From the NCBI RefSeq assembly GCF_003583985.1, contig NZ_QXML01000002.1, forward strand, positions 248,001 to 312,000: a stretch of DNA of 64,000 nucleotides, written 5' to 3'. Under the pieces are notes generated by a model. It saw only the letters and a program-made list of their open reading frames with translations. It made no database searches and was not told where the DNA came from. This stretch comes from Algoriphagus lacus (GTDB taxonomy: Bacteria > Bacteroidota > Bacteroidia > Cytophagales > Cyclobacteriaceae). This document shows positions 16,251-26,175 of the stretch, piece after piece. A program made the translations under genes and the position numbers. How positions within the stretch are numbered: position 1 is the first letter of the stretch; every line of letters starts with the position of its first letter.

Positions 16251-17294
16251 CTAGAAAATGTTGGCGGCGTTTAGCGCACGCTGATAGCGTCGGGCATTAG
16301 CCATGTGATCGTTGTAATTGCTGGCAAACGAATGATAGCCTGAAAAGTCTTCTTTGGCACAGAAATACAAGTAATCGTGCTTTTCGGTATTCAAGACTGC
16401 ATCCAGGGAATTGATGTCAGGCAAGTTGATCGGACCGGGAGGTAGGCCGGCATATTTATAGGTGTTGTAAGGACTGTCGATGGCCATTTGCACTCCAGTA
16501 ATCCGCTTGATGGAGAAGTCTCCTGCTGCAAAAACCAAGGTTGGATCTGCCTGAAGTGGCATTCCAATTCGAAGTCTGTTGAGGTAAACACCGGCAATCC
16601 GTGGGCGTTCGTCAGACTTTTGACTTTCGGCCTGCACGATGGAAGCCAGCGTGCTGACTTGCTTTTGGGAAAGCCCTAAGGCTTTTGCTTTGGCTTTTCG
16701 TTCCTCCGTCCAAAAGGATTGATATTCTTTGTTCATCCGATCAAAAAGTGCATCCGGGCTGGTGTTCCACCAAAACTCATAGGTGTTGGGAATAAACATG
16801 CTCATGATTGTCTCTTCCTCAAAGTCAAACTTGCGGATATAAACCGAATCCTGAATGAGTTGTAGAAACTGCTCTTTGGTCACTTCCAGATTAGCTGTGA
16901 TTTTTTCGGCTAGGTCTTCCTTCGTTCGGACATTGTTGAAAGTCACTTTCACCGGAACCTGACGCCCAGATCTCAGCATCCGTACCAGTTCGAGGTTGCT
17001 CATTTTAGGATCGATTTTGTACAATCCCGGCTTTACCGCCTCCTGATAGCCCAAAACCTTGGATACAAATCCGAAGCTGAGCGCATCATTGATCACTTGA
17101 TCTTCATACAACTGATCGACTACCTGCTTATACACCGCATTGCTGGGGATTTTGAGCATGTAGGTTTGATCGGAAGTCACCTGGGTATTGGGACTGAAAA
17201 AAACCTGATAGAAATAAAAGCTCATGGAAATCGCCAGTACAGAAAACGAGATCACTAAGACCAGAAGGAGTTTTTTACGCTTTTCACTTTGCAT
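16251..17294 (-). CDS. mltG: Endolytic murein transglycosylase MltG
   Basis: 347 aa from ATG 17294 (an upstream in-frame TTG adds only three residues). It has a short cytosolic tail, one membrane segment (about 9-30), a LysM-like region (KIPSNAVYKQVVDQLYED), and the YceG catalytic domain with Glu223 in ASIVQAESQKSDERPRIAGV, plus PLQADPTLVFA and PPGPINLPD. MltG cleaves nascent glycan strands and sets their length at the inner membrane. First gene of a three-gene operon. A TATTTTTG element (17301-17308) lies so close to the ATG that it would give a nearly leaderless mRNA; I treat it as uncertain. Confidence 0.95.
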   Translation of the reverse strand: MQSEKRKKLLLVLVISFSVLAISMSFYFYQVFFSPNTQVTSDQTYMLKIPSNAVYKQVVDQLYEDQVINDALSFGFVSKVLGYQEAVKPGLYKIDPKMSNLELVRMLRSGRQVPVKVTFNNVRTKEDLAEKITANLEVTKEQFLQLIQDSVYIRKFDFEEETIMSMFIPNTYEFWWNTSPDALFDRMNKEYQSFWTEERKAKAKALGLSQKQVSTLASIVQAESQKSDERPRIAGVYLNRLRIGMPLQADPTLVFAAGDFSIKRITGVQMAIDSPYNTYKYAGLPPGPINLPDINSLDAVLNTEKHDYLYFCAKEDFSGYHSFASNYNDHMANARRYQRALNAANIF

Positions 17295-17507
17295 AGGGCA
17301 CAAAAATAGGAAATATCCTTTGTGAGAGAATTTTCTCTTTTCCTCAAGGGAAATTTACTTCGTAAAACCAGCCTCTCTTTTCAAGATTGACCTTTCCCCT
17401 TACTCTTGTCTTTATTTAGGTCATTCCAATTCCCTAATCTGGGGTGATTTTTCAATTTCAACTGGAGGTAGCTTGTACTTTGTTTTTGATACTTGGTTCT
17501 TTGTGTC

Positions 17508-17933
17508 ATGAGAACTGTTCCCGTCACCTGTGCTGTTATTTTTCATCAGGGGAAAGTCCTGGCAGCACAGCGGTCTGAAGCCATGGATTTGCCCGGTAAG
17601 TGGGAGTTTCCGGGAGGAAAAGTGGAGGAAGGTGAGATGCCGGAAGACTGCCTGATCCGCGAGATCCAGGAGGAACTTTCGATTGGAATCCGGATTTTTG
17701 GATCGCTTAAAATCAGCGAATACGCTTATTCTTCCGAAAAGAGCATCAGGTTGATTCCCTTTGCAGCAACTTGGGAAACCGGAGAAATTCAGCTTCTGGA
17801 ACACCGTCAAATCATTTGGCTGGATCAGGAAGAACTTTTTTGTGTGGATTGGGCAGCAGCGGATGTGCCCATTGTGCACGAATTACAGCAGAAATGGGTT
17901 AAGCTTGTAGAAGAAATCAAACCGAAACGGTAA
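17508..17933 (+). CDS. Nudix (deoxy)nucleoside triphosphate pyrophosphohydrolase, MutT-like
   Basis: 141 aa from ATG 17508. The Nudix box is complete: Gly37-x5-Glu43-x7-Arg51-Glu52-x2-Glu55-Glu56, seen as GKVEEGEMPEDCLIREIQEE. The N-terminus TCAVIFHQGKVLAAQRS and FPGG context are typical of MutT/8-oxo-dGTP or 5-methyl-dCTP pyrophosphatases, which sanitise the nucleotide pool. It overlaps the next gene by one base (TAATG), so translation is probably coupled to the TsaC-like protein. The exact substrate is not readable. Confidence 0.9.
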   Translation: MRTVPVTCAVIFHQGKVLAAQRSEAMDLPGKWEFPGGKVEEGEMPEDCLIREIQEELSIGIRIFGSLKISEYAYSSEKSIRLIPFAATWETGEIQLLEHRQIIWLDQEELFCVDWAAADVPIVHELQQKWVKLVEEIKPKR

Positions 17934-18562
17934 TGGCAGCTGAATTTATCCGGCTTTATGAGCAAAACCCCGATCCCAAACGGGTGAGACAAGTGGTGGA
18001 AGTGCTCCGAAACGGTGGGGTGATCATTTATCCCACGGATACGGTGTATGGTATGGGGTGTGACATTACCAATCAGCGAGCAGTCGAAAAGATTTGTAAA
18101 ATCAAGGGAATCAATCCTAAAAAACACAATTTTTCCTTCGTCTGTGCCGACCTGAGCAATATTGCCCAATACACTCGGGTGATTACCAAACCGGTTTTCA
18201 AAATGATGAAAAAAGGGCTTCCTGGTCCTTTTACCTTCATTTTGGAGGCAAGTTCTCAGGTGCCAAAGATCCTGCACAGCAACAAAAAGACAGTCGGAAT
18301 CCGAGTACCGGACCATTCGATCCCCAAGGCGATAGTGGAAGAATTGGGTCAGCCTATTTTATCCACTTCTATTCGGGATGAGGATGATGTAATTGAATAC
18401 AGTACCGATCCGGAGTTGATTTTTGAAAAATATCAGCACTTAGTCGATTTGGTGATCGACGGAGGCTATGGTCAAAATGTAGCTTCCACGATTTTGGACT
18501 GCACAGGTGATGAAGTAGTGGTAGTCCGGGAGGGCCTGGGTCAGTTGGAAGATATTCTCTGA
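17933..18562 (+). CDS. L-threonylcarbamoyladenylate synthase family protein (YciO-type)
   Basis: 209 aa Sua5/YciO/YrdC domain: VIIYPTDTVYGMGCDI (about 24-39), KRING-like KGINPKKHNFSFVC, GPFTFILEAS, KKTVGIRVPDH and PILSTSIRDE. The HNFSFVC pattern and full length resemble E. coli YciO more than TsaC, so it may be a paralogue. TsaC-type enzymes make threonylcarbamoyl-AMP for t6A37 of tRNA; YciO activity is weak. The window also encodes TsaD (42138-43151), the transferase of the same pathway. Translation start overlaps the Nudix stop. Confidence 0.85.
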   Translation: MAAEFIRLYEQNPDPKRVRQVVEVLRNGGVIIYPTDTVYGMGCDITNQRAVEKICKIKGINPKKHNFSFVCADLSNIAQYTRVITKPVFKMMKKGLPGPFTFILEASSQVPKILHSNKKTVGIRVPDHSIPKAIVEELGQPILSTSIRDEDDVIEYSTDPELIFEKYQHLVDLVIDGGYGQNVASTILDCTGDEVVVVREGLGQLEDIL

Positions 18563-18583
18563 GCAGTAAGACCGGATTTTCAC

Positions 18584-18623
18584 CAGCAATTTTCCAATTT
18601 TTAGATCTTTCAATTTTCAAATC
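18584..18623. repeat. Low-complexity CAATTTTC-like repeat
   Basis: AGCAATTTTCC, then TTTCAATTTTCAAATC: the word CAATTTTC occurs twice in 40 nt between the YciO-type and WbqC genes. No hairpin or T-tract of note. The same word is in the inverted repeat at 9755-9827, suggesting a shared class of degenerate spacer repeat. Confidence 0.3.
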
Positions 18624-18648
18624 GAAATAACCCTTAACCAATTTATCG

Positions 18649-19272
18649 TTGAAGCGAGTAGCGATCGATTTACATTACCTTCCGAGCCTGGAGTTTTTTG
18701 CAGCACTGGCAGATGCAGAAGAGATCTTGATTTTCCCAAAAGACCTGTATCAAAGACAATCCTATCTCAATCGCACCCGAATTAGGCTTGCCAACAAGGT
18801 GGAAACCCTCAGTATTCCGATTCAAGGTCGTCGTCCAAAAATCCCAATGGATCAGGTAAGAATCGATTACAATCAAAAATGGCAATCGGTTCATCTACGA
18901 GGAATAAAAAGTGCCTATGGAAAGGCTCCGTTTTTTGAATATTATTTCCCCTATTTCGAAGAAATTTTTGAGTCGGGTGAAGAAAACCTTTGGAATCTAA
19001 ATCGGAAGTTTCTGACAATCTGTCTGAAACTTCTCAGGAGGACTGCCAGACTTACTGCAGTAGATAGTTCCTTGCTGTCTGAGGATGTTTTTGACATAAG
19101 AGGCCAAATTGAGCCTGGAAGGCCTTTTTCGGAGAGAAACTACTATCTTCCGTCACCTTACACCCAGCTTTTTGGCTTAGACTTTGAGCCCAATCTTAGC
19201 ATTCTGGATTTGTTATTTTGTACGGGTCCTGAGGCAGACAAAATCCTCGGAGAATCGACAAAAAAACAATGA
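18649..19272 (+). CDS. WbqC-family protein
   Basis: 207 aa. It shows the WbqC pattern: AIDLHYLPSLEFFAALADAEEILIFPKDLYQRQSYLNRTRI, where other members have HQPNYLPWLGYF, followed by SIPIQGRRPKIPMDQVRI and the GIKSAYGKAPFFEYYFP block. The family is found in O-antigen clusters and as orphan genes, and its chemistry is unresolved (possibly glycine transfer to sugars). No ATG precedes the conserved start; TTG 18649 is used. It stands between the YciO-type gene and clpC, probably read through from upstream. Confidence 0.85.
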   Translation: MKRVAIDLHYLPSLEFFAALADAEEILIFPKDLYQRQSYLNRTRIRLANKVETLSIPIQGRRPKIPMDQVRIDYNQKWQSVHLRGIKSAYGKAPFFEYYFPYFEEIFESGEENLWNLNRKFLTICLKLLRRTARLTAVDSSLLSEDVFDIRGQIEPGRPFSERNYYLPSPYTQLFGLDFEPNLSILDLLFCTGPEADKILGESTKKQ

Positions 19273-19353
19273 ACAATCGTTAAAAGGATTGTGTTTTTAA
19301 AACAAATTCGGTAACATACGTACAGGTTTATTATACAATCAGAAAGGATTTAA

Positions 19354-21891
19354 ATGGAAGCGAAATTTTCAAATAGAGTCAAAGAGGTGATCTCCCTCAG
19401 CCGCGAAGAAGCCCTTCGCCTGGGACATGATTACATTGGCACAGAGCACCTCTTGCTTGGGATGATTCGAGAGGGAGAAGGTGTGGCTGTTTCCATTCTT
19501 AAAAAATTGGGCGTTCCTCTGGATGAGTTGCGCAATGCAATCGAGCGGGCTGTCAAAGGCACCGCAAATCACAATGTGAAAAACATGGCCAATATCCCTT
19601 TGACCCGACAGTCAGAGAAGGTGTTGAAAATTACCTACCTGGAGGCTAAAATCTTCAAAAGCCAGCTGATCGGTACCGAACATTTGCTTCTTTCTATCCT
19701 ACGTGACGAAGACAATATCGCAACTCAGATCCTGAATAAATTTGAAGTGAACTACGACTCAGTGAAAGAAATGCTGGAAATGCAATCTGATTCCGGGTCT
19801 GCGCCAAAAGCCAAGGCGGAAGCTGAAGACGGCGATGACGATGGTTCAAAACTTTTTGGTTCCTCAGGCAGTGGTGCCGGAGGCCAAGCCAAGCCGGGTG
19901 CAGAAAAATCCAGAACTCCTGTATTGGATAACTTCGGTCGTGACCTAACCAAAATGGCGGAAGACGATAAGTTGGATCCGATTATTGGCCGTGAAAAAGA
20001 AATCGAGCGGGTAGCTCAGATTCTTTCCAGAAGAAAGAAAAACAACCCAATCCTTATCGGGGAACCCGGTGTAGGAAAGACTGCAATCGCTGAAGGTTTA
20101 GCTTTGAGAATTGTCCAGAAAAAAGTGTCCCGAGTGCTCTTCAATAAGCGCGTGGTAACGTTGGATCTGGCATCTCTCGTTGCAGGTACCAAATACAGAG
20201 GTCAGTTTGAAGAGAGAATGAAGGCTGTTATGAACGAGCTGGAAAAATCTCCAAACGTAATTCTCTTTATCGACGAATTGCATACGATCGTGGGTGCCGG
20301 TGGTGCTTCCGGATCTCTGGATGCTTCCAATATGTTCAAACCTGCCCTTGCCCGTGGGGAAATCCAGTGCATCGGAGCGACAACTTTAGATGAATACCGT
20401 CAATACATTGAGAAAGACGGAGCTTTGGCCCGTCGATTCCAGATGGTGATGGTGGATGCGACTTCGCCTGACGAGACCATCCAGATTCTGAACAACATTA
20501 AGGATAAGTATGAAGATCACCACAATGTGGTCTACACTCCTGCAGCCATTGAGGCTTGCGTGAAACTTTCTGACAGATACATTTCTGACAGATTCCTACC
20601 TGACAAAGCCATAGATATTTTGGATGAAGCAGGTGCACGCGTTCACATCAACAATATCCACGTACCTGAGGACATCCTCAAGTTGGAGGCTGAAGTGGAG
20701 AATATCAAAGCGGAGAAAAACCGGGTAGTCAAATCGCAGAAATACGAGGAGGCAGCTCAACTTCGAGACAAAGAGAAAAAGCTCCTGGAGCAGTTGGAGG
20801 CAGCTAAAAATCGTTGGGAAGAGGAGAGTAAATCCAAGCGTTTTACCGTGGAAGAGGATAACGTGGCTGAAGTCATTGCCATGATGACAGGTATTCCAGC
20901 CAAGCGTATTGCCCAAAATGAAGGCAACAAATTGCTAAACATGGGCGAGGAACTCAAAGGAAAAGTCATCGGACAGGAAGAAGCAATCAAGAAACTGACT
21001 AAGGCGATTCAGCGGACTCGCGTTGGGTTGAAAGATCCCAAGAAACCGATCGGTTCATTTATTTTCCTTGGACCTACCGGTGTAGGTAAGACCGAATTGG
21101 CAAAAACTCTTGCAACCTACCTTTTCGATAAGGAAGACGCATTGATACGAATTGACATGTCTGAATACATGGAGAAATTCTCCGTATCCAGATTGGTCGG
21201 AGCACCTCCAGGTTATGTGGGTTATGAAGAAGGCGGACAGTTGACAGAGAAAGTTAGAAGAAAACCTTACTCTGTTGTATTGCTGGACGAAATCGAAAAG
21301 GCTCACCCGGATGTGTTTAATATTCTACTCCAGGTCCTGGATGACGGTATTTTGACAGATGGTTTAGGCAGAAGAGTGGATTTCCGAAATACGATCATCA
21401 TTATGACCTCCAACATTGGGGTGCGTGATCTGAAGGATTTTGGAGCAGGTATCGGTTTTGCCAACAAAGCCAAGGCAGAAGGAATGGACGACATCATGAA
21501 GTCCACGATTCAGTCCGCTTTGAAGAAAGCCTTCAGTCCTGAATTCCTTAACCGTCTCGATGATGTAGTCGTGTTTAATTCCTTGAGCAAGGAGCACATC
21601 TTCAAGATTATTGACATCAGTTTGGGTAAACTCTTCCGAAGAATTACGGATCTGGGATACAAAATCGAATTGACCGAAAAGGCGAAGGACTTCCTAGCTG
21701 AAAAAGGCTATGATCAGCAATATGGTGCAAGACCTCTGAACCGTGCCATCCAAAAGTATCTGGAGGATGCAATTGCTGAGGAAATTCTGAAAGGAGACCT
21801 GTCTGAAGGTGATGTGATCACCGCAGATTATAGCGGAGAAGGTACTGAACTCACGATTTCTGTAAGGAAAAAAGAGAAAGCAGCAGAATAA
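19354..21891 (+). CDS. clpC: Clp protease ATP-binding subunit ClpC
   Basis: 845 aa, standard for ClpC. Order: Clp N-domain repeats (about 1-150), a Gly/Ser/Ala-rich linker (about 155-190), AAA-1 with Walker A GEPGVGKT at 236-243, a middle region with UVR motif ([18 protein letters not shown]), AAA-2 with Walker A GPTGVGKT at 573-580, and the D2-small domain. With ClpP it unfolds and degrades damaged or regulated proteins. No McsA/McsB adaptor or clpP is nearby. An intrinsic terminator follows 30 nt downstream. I did not find CtsR-like or HrcA CIRCE elements upstream. Confidence 0.96.
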   Translation: MEAKFSNRVKEVISLSREEALRLGHDYIGTEHLLLGMIREGEGVAVSILKKLGVPLDELRNAIERAVKGTANHNVKNMANIPLTRQSEKVLKITYLEAKIFKSQLIGTEHLLLSILRDEDNIATQILNKFEVNYDSVKEMLEMQSDSGSAPKAKAEAEDGDDDGSKLFGSSGSGAGGQAKPGAEKSRTPVLDNFGRDLTKMAEDDKLDPIIGREKEIERVAQILSRRKKNNPILIGEPGVGKTAIAEGLALRIVQKKVSRVLFNKRVVTLDLASLVAGTKYRGQFEERMKAVMNELEKSPNVILFIDELHTIVGAGGASGSLDASNMFKPALARGEIQCIGATTLDEYRQYIEKDGALARRFQMVMVDATSPDETIQILNNIKDKYEDHHNVVYTPAAIEACVKLSDRYISDRFLPDKAIDILDEAGARVHINNIHVPEDILKLEAEVENIKAEKNRVVKSQKYEEAAQLRDKEKKLLEQLEAAKNRWEEESKSKRFTVEEDNVAEVIAMMTGIPAKRIAQNEGNKLLNMGEELKGKVIGQEEAIKKLTKAIQRTRVGLKDPKKPIGSFIFLGPTGVGKTELAKTLATYLFDKEDALIRIDMSEYMEKFSVSRLVGAPPGYVGYEEGGQLTEKVRRKPYSVVLLDEIEKAHPDVFNILLQVLDDGILTDGLGRRVDFRNTIIIMTSNIGVRDLKDFGAGIGFANKAKAEGMDDIMKSTIQSALKKAFSPEFLNRLDDVVVFNSLSKEHIFKIIDISLGKLFRRITDLGYKIELTEKAKDFLAEKGYDQQYGARPLNRAIQKYLEDAIAEEILKGDLSEGDVITADYSGEGTELTISVRKKEKAAE

Positions 21892-21921
21892 GGTTAAGTA
21901 AAAGAATAGATTAAAAACTGT

Positions 21922-21956
21922 AAAGCCCCGGAATCGAAAGATTTCGGGGCTTTTTT
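21922..21956 (+). terminator. clpC terminator
   Basis: Stem AAAGCCCCGGAATC / GATTTCGGGGCTTT with a GAAA loop (one G-T pair), then a T-run at 21951-21956, 31 nt after the clpC stop. Confidence 0.9.
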
Positions 21957-22041
21957 GTATTACTGGATTTGACTGGAATGGCTGAAAAATCCTTCGCTTT
22001 TAGGAAACCAGACGTTATTCACCCACCCTTTGAAGTGAAAT

Positions 22042-23442
22042 TTAGATACCTTCAAAAAGCACAAATGATTCCAGGTACTGTGGAATCACCGTATTCCAGC
22101 CTAATTCTTCTTTTAATTTAAAAGCCAAAGCTTCTGAGCTTTCCTTTTCTCCATGAACCACAAAAACCAGTTTGGGTTTGTCGCTAAATCCTTCAGCCCA
22201 TTCCATCAGCTCCTCTTGGTCAGCGTGAGCTGAAAGCCCTTCAATCTGGTATATTTTGGAATTGACTGGCACATCCAGGCCGTAAATACGGAGGGTCGGT
22301 TCGCCTTCCTGCAGTCTTCTTCCCCGCGTTCCTTCGGCTTGATACCCTACGATAATCACCCCGTTTTTTTCATGGGGAAGGTGATGAAACAAGTGATGCA
22401 ATACCCGGCCTCCGGTGGCCATCCCACTTGCAGAAATAATGATTGCTTTACCCCTGAAATCATTCAGAGATCTCGATTGTTCCTGCTTTTGGAAGTAATG
22501 AAGCTGAGGATGCTTAAATGGATGCTCATTTTCTTCTTCCAGCATCGCCGAAAGCCGGTGATCCGTATGAAAATCCAAGTAAAGCTTCGTGGCGTCGATA
22601 GCCATAGGGCTATCCAGAAATATTGGGACTTTTGGGATTTTCCCTTTTTCCATCAATTGATACAAATGATACATTAGTAACTGAGTCCTCCCTACGGCAA
22701 AAGCAGGAATAATGACCAAGCCATCCCGGTCAAAGGTATCCAAAATCGCCCTTGCCAACTCATCCTCCGGTTTGGTGGTGGGAGTTTTTTTGTTACCGTA
22801 AGTAGACTCAATCCAGAGAATATCTGCTTTTGGGATGGGGGTAGGAGGGAGAAGAATAGGGTCATGGTATCTACCCAAATCACCGGAAAATACCAGTTTC
22901 TTAGTCTGGTGATCGCCTTGTATGACCACTTTTACTATGGATGCACCCAAGATGTGACCGGCATGGAAATGTGTGACAGTAATCCGTGGATGAATGGAAT
23001 ACGGTTTGTCAAATGGCTGTGGAACGAAAAGCGGAAAAACTGCCTCTGCATCCTCCATCGTGTAAAGCGGCTGGGGATCTTCATGTCTGGAGTAGCCTTT
23101 TTTGCGGGCATATTCGGCTTCTTCTTCCTGGAGCTTGCCGGAATCCAACAACAGAATTTTAGCCAGTTCGGCCGTTGCCTCGGTGCAGTAAATAGGTCCA
23201 CGATAACCTTGCTTGACCAGTTTTGGCAAATATCCGATGTGATCCAGGTGGGCATGGGTAAGTATAATAGCCTCCATTTGATCCACAGGCATCGGGAACT
23301 TGTCCCAGTTTCGTTCCCGGAGTTCTTTCGGGCCCTGGAAAAGTCCGCAATCCACTAAAAACTCAAAATCTCCAATATCGATTAGGTATTTGGATCCGGT
23401 AACTGCTCCTGATCCTCCTAAAAATTTTGCTGTGACGTTCAT
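22042..23442 (-). CDS. MBL-fold beta-CASP metallo-hydrolase (CPSF/Ysh1-like)
   Basis: 466 aa. The metallo-beta-lactamase motif THAHLDHIG (His63, His65, Asp67, His68) and HFHAGHILGAS bind the zinc pair. The beta-CASP insert has VIIPAFAVGRTQLLMYHLY and IIISASGMATGGRVLHHL, and the C-terminal RNA-specificity motif is GLSAHADQEELMEWAEGF with VVHGE. This is the CPSF73-like RNase architecture; bacterial members are endo- or exoribonucleases related to RNase J, often of unknown target. It is monocistronic, convergent with clpC, and starts at ATG 23442. Confidence 0.92.
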   Translation of the reverse strand: MNVTAKFLGGSGAVTGSKYLIDIGDFEFLVDCGLFQGPKELRERNWDKFPMPVDQMEAIILTHAHLDHIGYLPKLVKQGYRGPIYCTEATAELAKILLLDSGKLQEEEAEYARKKGYSRHEDPQPLYTMEDAEAVFPLFVPQPFDKPYSIHPRITVTHFHAGHILGASIVKVVIQGDHQTKKLVFSGDLGRYHDPILLPPTPIPKADILWIESTYGNKKTPTTKPEDELARAILDTFDRDGLVIIPAFAVGRTQLLMYHLYQLMEKGKIPKVPIFLDSPMAIDATKLYLDFHTDHRLSAMLEEENEHPFKHPQLHYFQKQEQSRSLNDFRGKAIIISASGMATGGRVLHHLFHHLPHEKNGVIIVGYQAEGTRGRRLQEGEPTLRIYGLDVPVNSKIYQIEGLSAHADQEELMEWAEGFSDKPKLVFVVHGEKESSEALAFKLKEELGWNTVIPQYLESFVLFEGI

Positions 23443-23470
23443 TCTGTGGTAATTTTTGAAAAGAAGTTAC

Positions 23471-23501
23471 AAAAAAAGAGACACCTGTGGTGGTGTCTCT
23501 T
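23471..23501 (-). terminator. Terminator of the PadR-PspC operon
   Basis: Ten-bp stem AAGAGACACC (23476-23485) / GGTGTCTCTT (23492-23501); on the minus strand it is followed by seven T (23471-23477). It lies 27 nt after the PspC stop. Confidence 0.85.
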
Positions 23502-23527
23502 GAGTTTTAATCCTTGTCAATAGCCAA

Positions 23528-25480
23528 TCAGTCTTTCATGAAAAATGAGTCTGAAAATTTTGCACGAGTGGTACTGTCGATTTTTGCTTTTTGTAAGGAG
23601 TCAAGTTCCTCTTTTCCCTCCTCCAAATTATCCCAGGATTCGGATTCCCCTTTTTCACTTGGACAAGTCAAGCAAATCAAACCAGCTTGATTGAATACCC
23701 AAACAGCTTCTGGGCGTACATCTGAAGATCGGTAGCCATTGTTATAGATGGTGTTTCTCAAAATTTCCAAAAGTGATCTTTCCATGATGAAAGGCCGGTC
23801 ATAGGGAATACTCAGCGTTAGATTGATTCGTTGATCACGAAATACATCCAAAGAACTGAGATCATACCCTTCTTCGAAGGTCACCACTGAATCCATGACA
23901 GCGTAGGAGTAGCTTAATTTTTTGGCATTTTCCAGTGCTTCCTGCTTGGTCCGTCCTCGGGCAGAAAACTCCTGTGTCAACGAAACAACTGAATCCGGAC
24001 TACCAACAAGTTGCAGGTTGGCCTTATTGAACAGCTCCTCATCCTCCAAGTCATTTGCTTTCAAAATGAGCGTTCCGGGAGTCACAGGAAGATTTACCTT
24101 CGATTCAAACACGTTTTCTTCTTTAAACTGTGCTACGATTTTAGGAATCTGGAATGCCGCGATGCCGATGCAAAGTAGCCACAATCCCAAAGCCACCAAT
24201 CCAAAACGACTTCCGATGAGGTTCTTTTGAGCTAGAACACTCAATCCAAGCAGCAAGATGATAATGCCAGGAATGATCAGCAATCCCATACTTGCCACAA
24301 CTAGCCAAATTGGAACCATGTCAGTAAATAGTTCGATCGGGAAATTGTCCATCAGGACTCGGTAGTCTGCATCGCTCACTCCGAAATAGGCCGCCAAAGC
24401 AACTAGAGGAGCGACTGTCAATGCCAGTCCGAGGAAGAAAATAATCAACCCAAAGATCACCCGGATCACCGTGCCGATAAATCTACCCAAAGGCCCCAAA
24501 GCCGAACCGATAGCATCAATTACTTTTCCCAGTACCCGAAAAGGTGCCATAAGGATTTTCCGGGTAGGCGATTCCGGTTGCGGAGGGATTGGGTTGATGC
24601 TTTCTTTGATCGTGGAATCGATGCTGTCCAAGGTGATTTCGCCACCTTTCATCTTGATCCGCTCTGTGATGGAACTGGCCACCGGAGTAATGATCCAAAG
24701 AATCAGGTAAATCAAAATCCCTGAACCGCCTGCAAATGCCAGCAGTACCAAAGCAAGTCTTGCATACACTACTTCCACTCCGAAATAGGCACCCAAACCA
24801 CTGGCCACGCCTCCCAAAACCTTATCGTCAGGATTTCTGAACAGCTTTTTGATTTTAGCGTCTTCAATTACTTCATAGGACACCGGCAGGATGATCCAAA
24901 GTACGATGTAGGCTACGAAGGCAAAGAAGCCGAAGCTTAGGCTGAATCTGAAATTATCAAAGGGTAAAAAATCCAGAAATTTCAAATTCAGATTTCCGCT
25001 GAATAGCAAAAGGATCGCAATAAGACGGGTCCAAAGCGGATCCATGGAGAAATAATTGGCGATTCCAGCGCATACTCCACCCAGGATTTTTTTGTTTTCC
25101 AATCGCATCAGCTTTTTGTAGCCTCCGGTTTCGCTGCCAGGAGGCGCTACATATTTGTAGAAGTCTTCCTCTTTGGATTCGGACTCACCTGTCACAGCTT
25201 CCTCCTTTTCGTCCTCTACTGCTGTGAAGTCAGCGATAGTCCCCATCTTTTCGATGAGTTTGTCTACGTTTTCAGCAGTGATGACCTGCTTGTTGTTTTT
25301 CAGATTGCTAAGGAAGATTTCTGCGATTCGGTTTTCGATATCAGAGATGATTTCCTGGTTGTCCTTGTAGGTAGAGAAATGCTTGTTGATCGCGTCCAGG
25401 TACTTGCGCAGTGTGTCGTAGCCATCTTCTTCGATGTGGAAGAGAATGCCGCTGATGTTGATGCTTATAGTCTTTTTCAT
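23528..25480 (-). CDS. PspC-domain membrane protein with two PspC units
   Basis: 650 aa. The N-terminal 100 residues are cytosolic (YDTLRKYLDAINKHF). Two PspC domains follow: KKLMRLENKKILGGVCAGIANYFSMDP (about 141-165) and KKLFRNPDDKVLGGVASGLGAYFGVE (about 211-236), each running into membrane segments. Further helices lie around 330-450, and a C-terminal soluble region of about 190 residues. PspC domains sense envelope stress in E. coli; Bacteroidota carry such long fusions beside PadR regulators. It is encoded 28 nt after a PadR gene, and a terminator closes the operon. The C-terminal domain has no recognised relative. Confidence 0.9.
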   Translation of the reverse strand: MKKTISINISGILFHIEEDGYDTLRKYLDAINKHFSTYKDNQEIISDIENRIAEIFLSNLKNNKQVITAENVDKLIEKMGTIADFTAVEDEKEEAVTGESESKEEDFYKYVAPPGSETGGYKKLMRLENKKILGGVCAGIANYFSMDPLWTRLIAILLLFSGNLNLKFLDFLPFDNFRFSLSFGFFAFVAYIVLWIILPVSYEVIEDAKIKKLFRNPDDKVLGGVASGLGAYFGVEVVYARLALVLLAFAGGSGILIYLILWIITPVASSITERIKMKGGEITLDSIDSTIKESINPIPPQPESPTRKILMAPFRVLGKVIDAIGSALGPLGRFIGTVIRVIFGLIIFFLGLALTVAPLVALAAYFGVSDADYRVLMDNFPIELFTDMVPIWLVVASMGLLIIPGIIILLLGLSVLAQKNLIGSRFGLVALGLWLLCIGIAAFQIPKIVAQFKEENVFESKVNLPVTPGTLILKANDLEDEELFNKANLQLVGSPDSVVSLTQEFSARGRTKQEALENAKKLSYSYAVMDSVVTFEEGYDLSSLDVFRDQRINLTLSIPYDRPFIMERSLLEILRNTIYNNGYRSSDVRPEAVWVFNQAGLICLTCPSEKGESESWDNLEEGKEELDSLQKAKIDSTTRAKFSDSFFMKD

Positions 25481-25508
25481 TTTAAGTCTAGTTTAAGGTT
25501 TCTTCCGA

Positions 25509-25838
25509 TCAATTCTTTGCGGTGATTTCTTGGGTGGAATTGACCAGAGAAGCCCAGGTGTCTGCTAAAGTGAGAAGGAATTTTTTTCCTTCTTCGGTGA
25601 TGGAGTAGTACTTCCGGGGTGGACCAGCTTCGGATTCTACCCAGCGATAAGTAACTAGTTCGGCAGACTTGAGCCGATTGAGCAAGGGATAGAGGGTGCC
25701 TTCGACCACAATCATCTGAGCTTGCGTAAGCTCATCGATGAGATCGGAAGTATAGACCTCGCCCCGGGAGATGATGTGCAGCACGCAGAACTCCAGGAGT
25801 CCTTTGCGCATTTGAATCTGTGTGTTGGCGACGTTCAT
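25509..25838 (-). CDS. PadR-family transcriptional regulator
   Basis: 109 aa, typical for short PadR regulators. It has a winged HTH (FCVLHIISRGEVYTSDLIDELTQ...VVEGTLYPLLNRLKSAELVTYRWVESEAGPPRKYYSITEEG) with the YPLLNRL and PPRKYY family signatures, and a short C-terminal dimerisation helix. It precedes and is co-oriented with the PspC gene (28 nt). In related genomes this pair is a two-gene envelope-stress operon that the PadR protein represses itself. The ligand is unknown. Confidence 0.93.
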   Translation of the reverse strand: MNVANTQIQMRKGLLEFCVLHIISRGEVYTSDLIDELTQAQMIVVEGTLYPLLNRLKSAELVTYRWVESEAGPPRKYYSITEEGKKFLLTLADTWASLVNSTQEITAKN

Positions 25839-26022
25839 GATGTGGTGATTAGGTATCCTTTCGGATTTTTTTTCATTTCACTTTCTACCTCAGAGAGAAA
25901 AATGATACCAATCTTTTCCAAGCTACCTTGTATTGCCTAATTCCTTGCAAAAGCCAGTCGTTCTGATTTTGAAAAGAATCCAAAAAGTCGGTTTTAACCA
26001 ATTTTAACCCCCTTTTTCACAA

Positions 26023-26175
26023 ATGCAGTCATTCAGGGAATTTTTGTATGAGAATAAGCTCGTTCTCAACTTGATCGCTGAGATGTCCTGCTATGTGACA
26101 GGAAAGTGTCCGATCATGTACAATTACCTGCAGATCGCAAGATTAAAAAAGGAGAGATTGTATAGTAGTTTTTGA
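26023..26175 (+). CDS. Possible 50-aa small protein upstream of porV
   Basis: An ATG frame of 50 codons (begins MQSFREFLYENKLVLNLIAE, contains two Cys in SCYVTGKCP, ends YSSF then TGA) fills the only long gap here (25839-26210). Its base composition looks coding: no rare runs, a mix of charged and hydrophobic residues, and two amphipathic helix stretches. There is no recognised family. It ends 35 nt before the preferred porV start, so translational coupling is possible. It could also be chance; conservation in relatives would decide. Confidence 0.35.
   Translation: MQSFREFLYENKLVLNLIAEMSCYVTGKCPIMYNYLQIARLKKERLYSSF

Noticed and set aside
25852..25910. GGTATC (25852) and GATACC (25905) as a PadR operator
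   Set aside because: Arms of 6 bp separated by about 47 nt are too far apart and too short for a usual PadR site.
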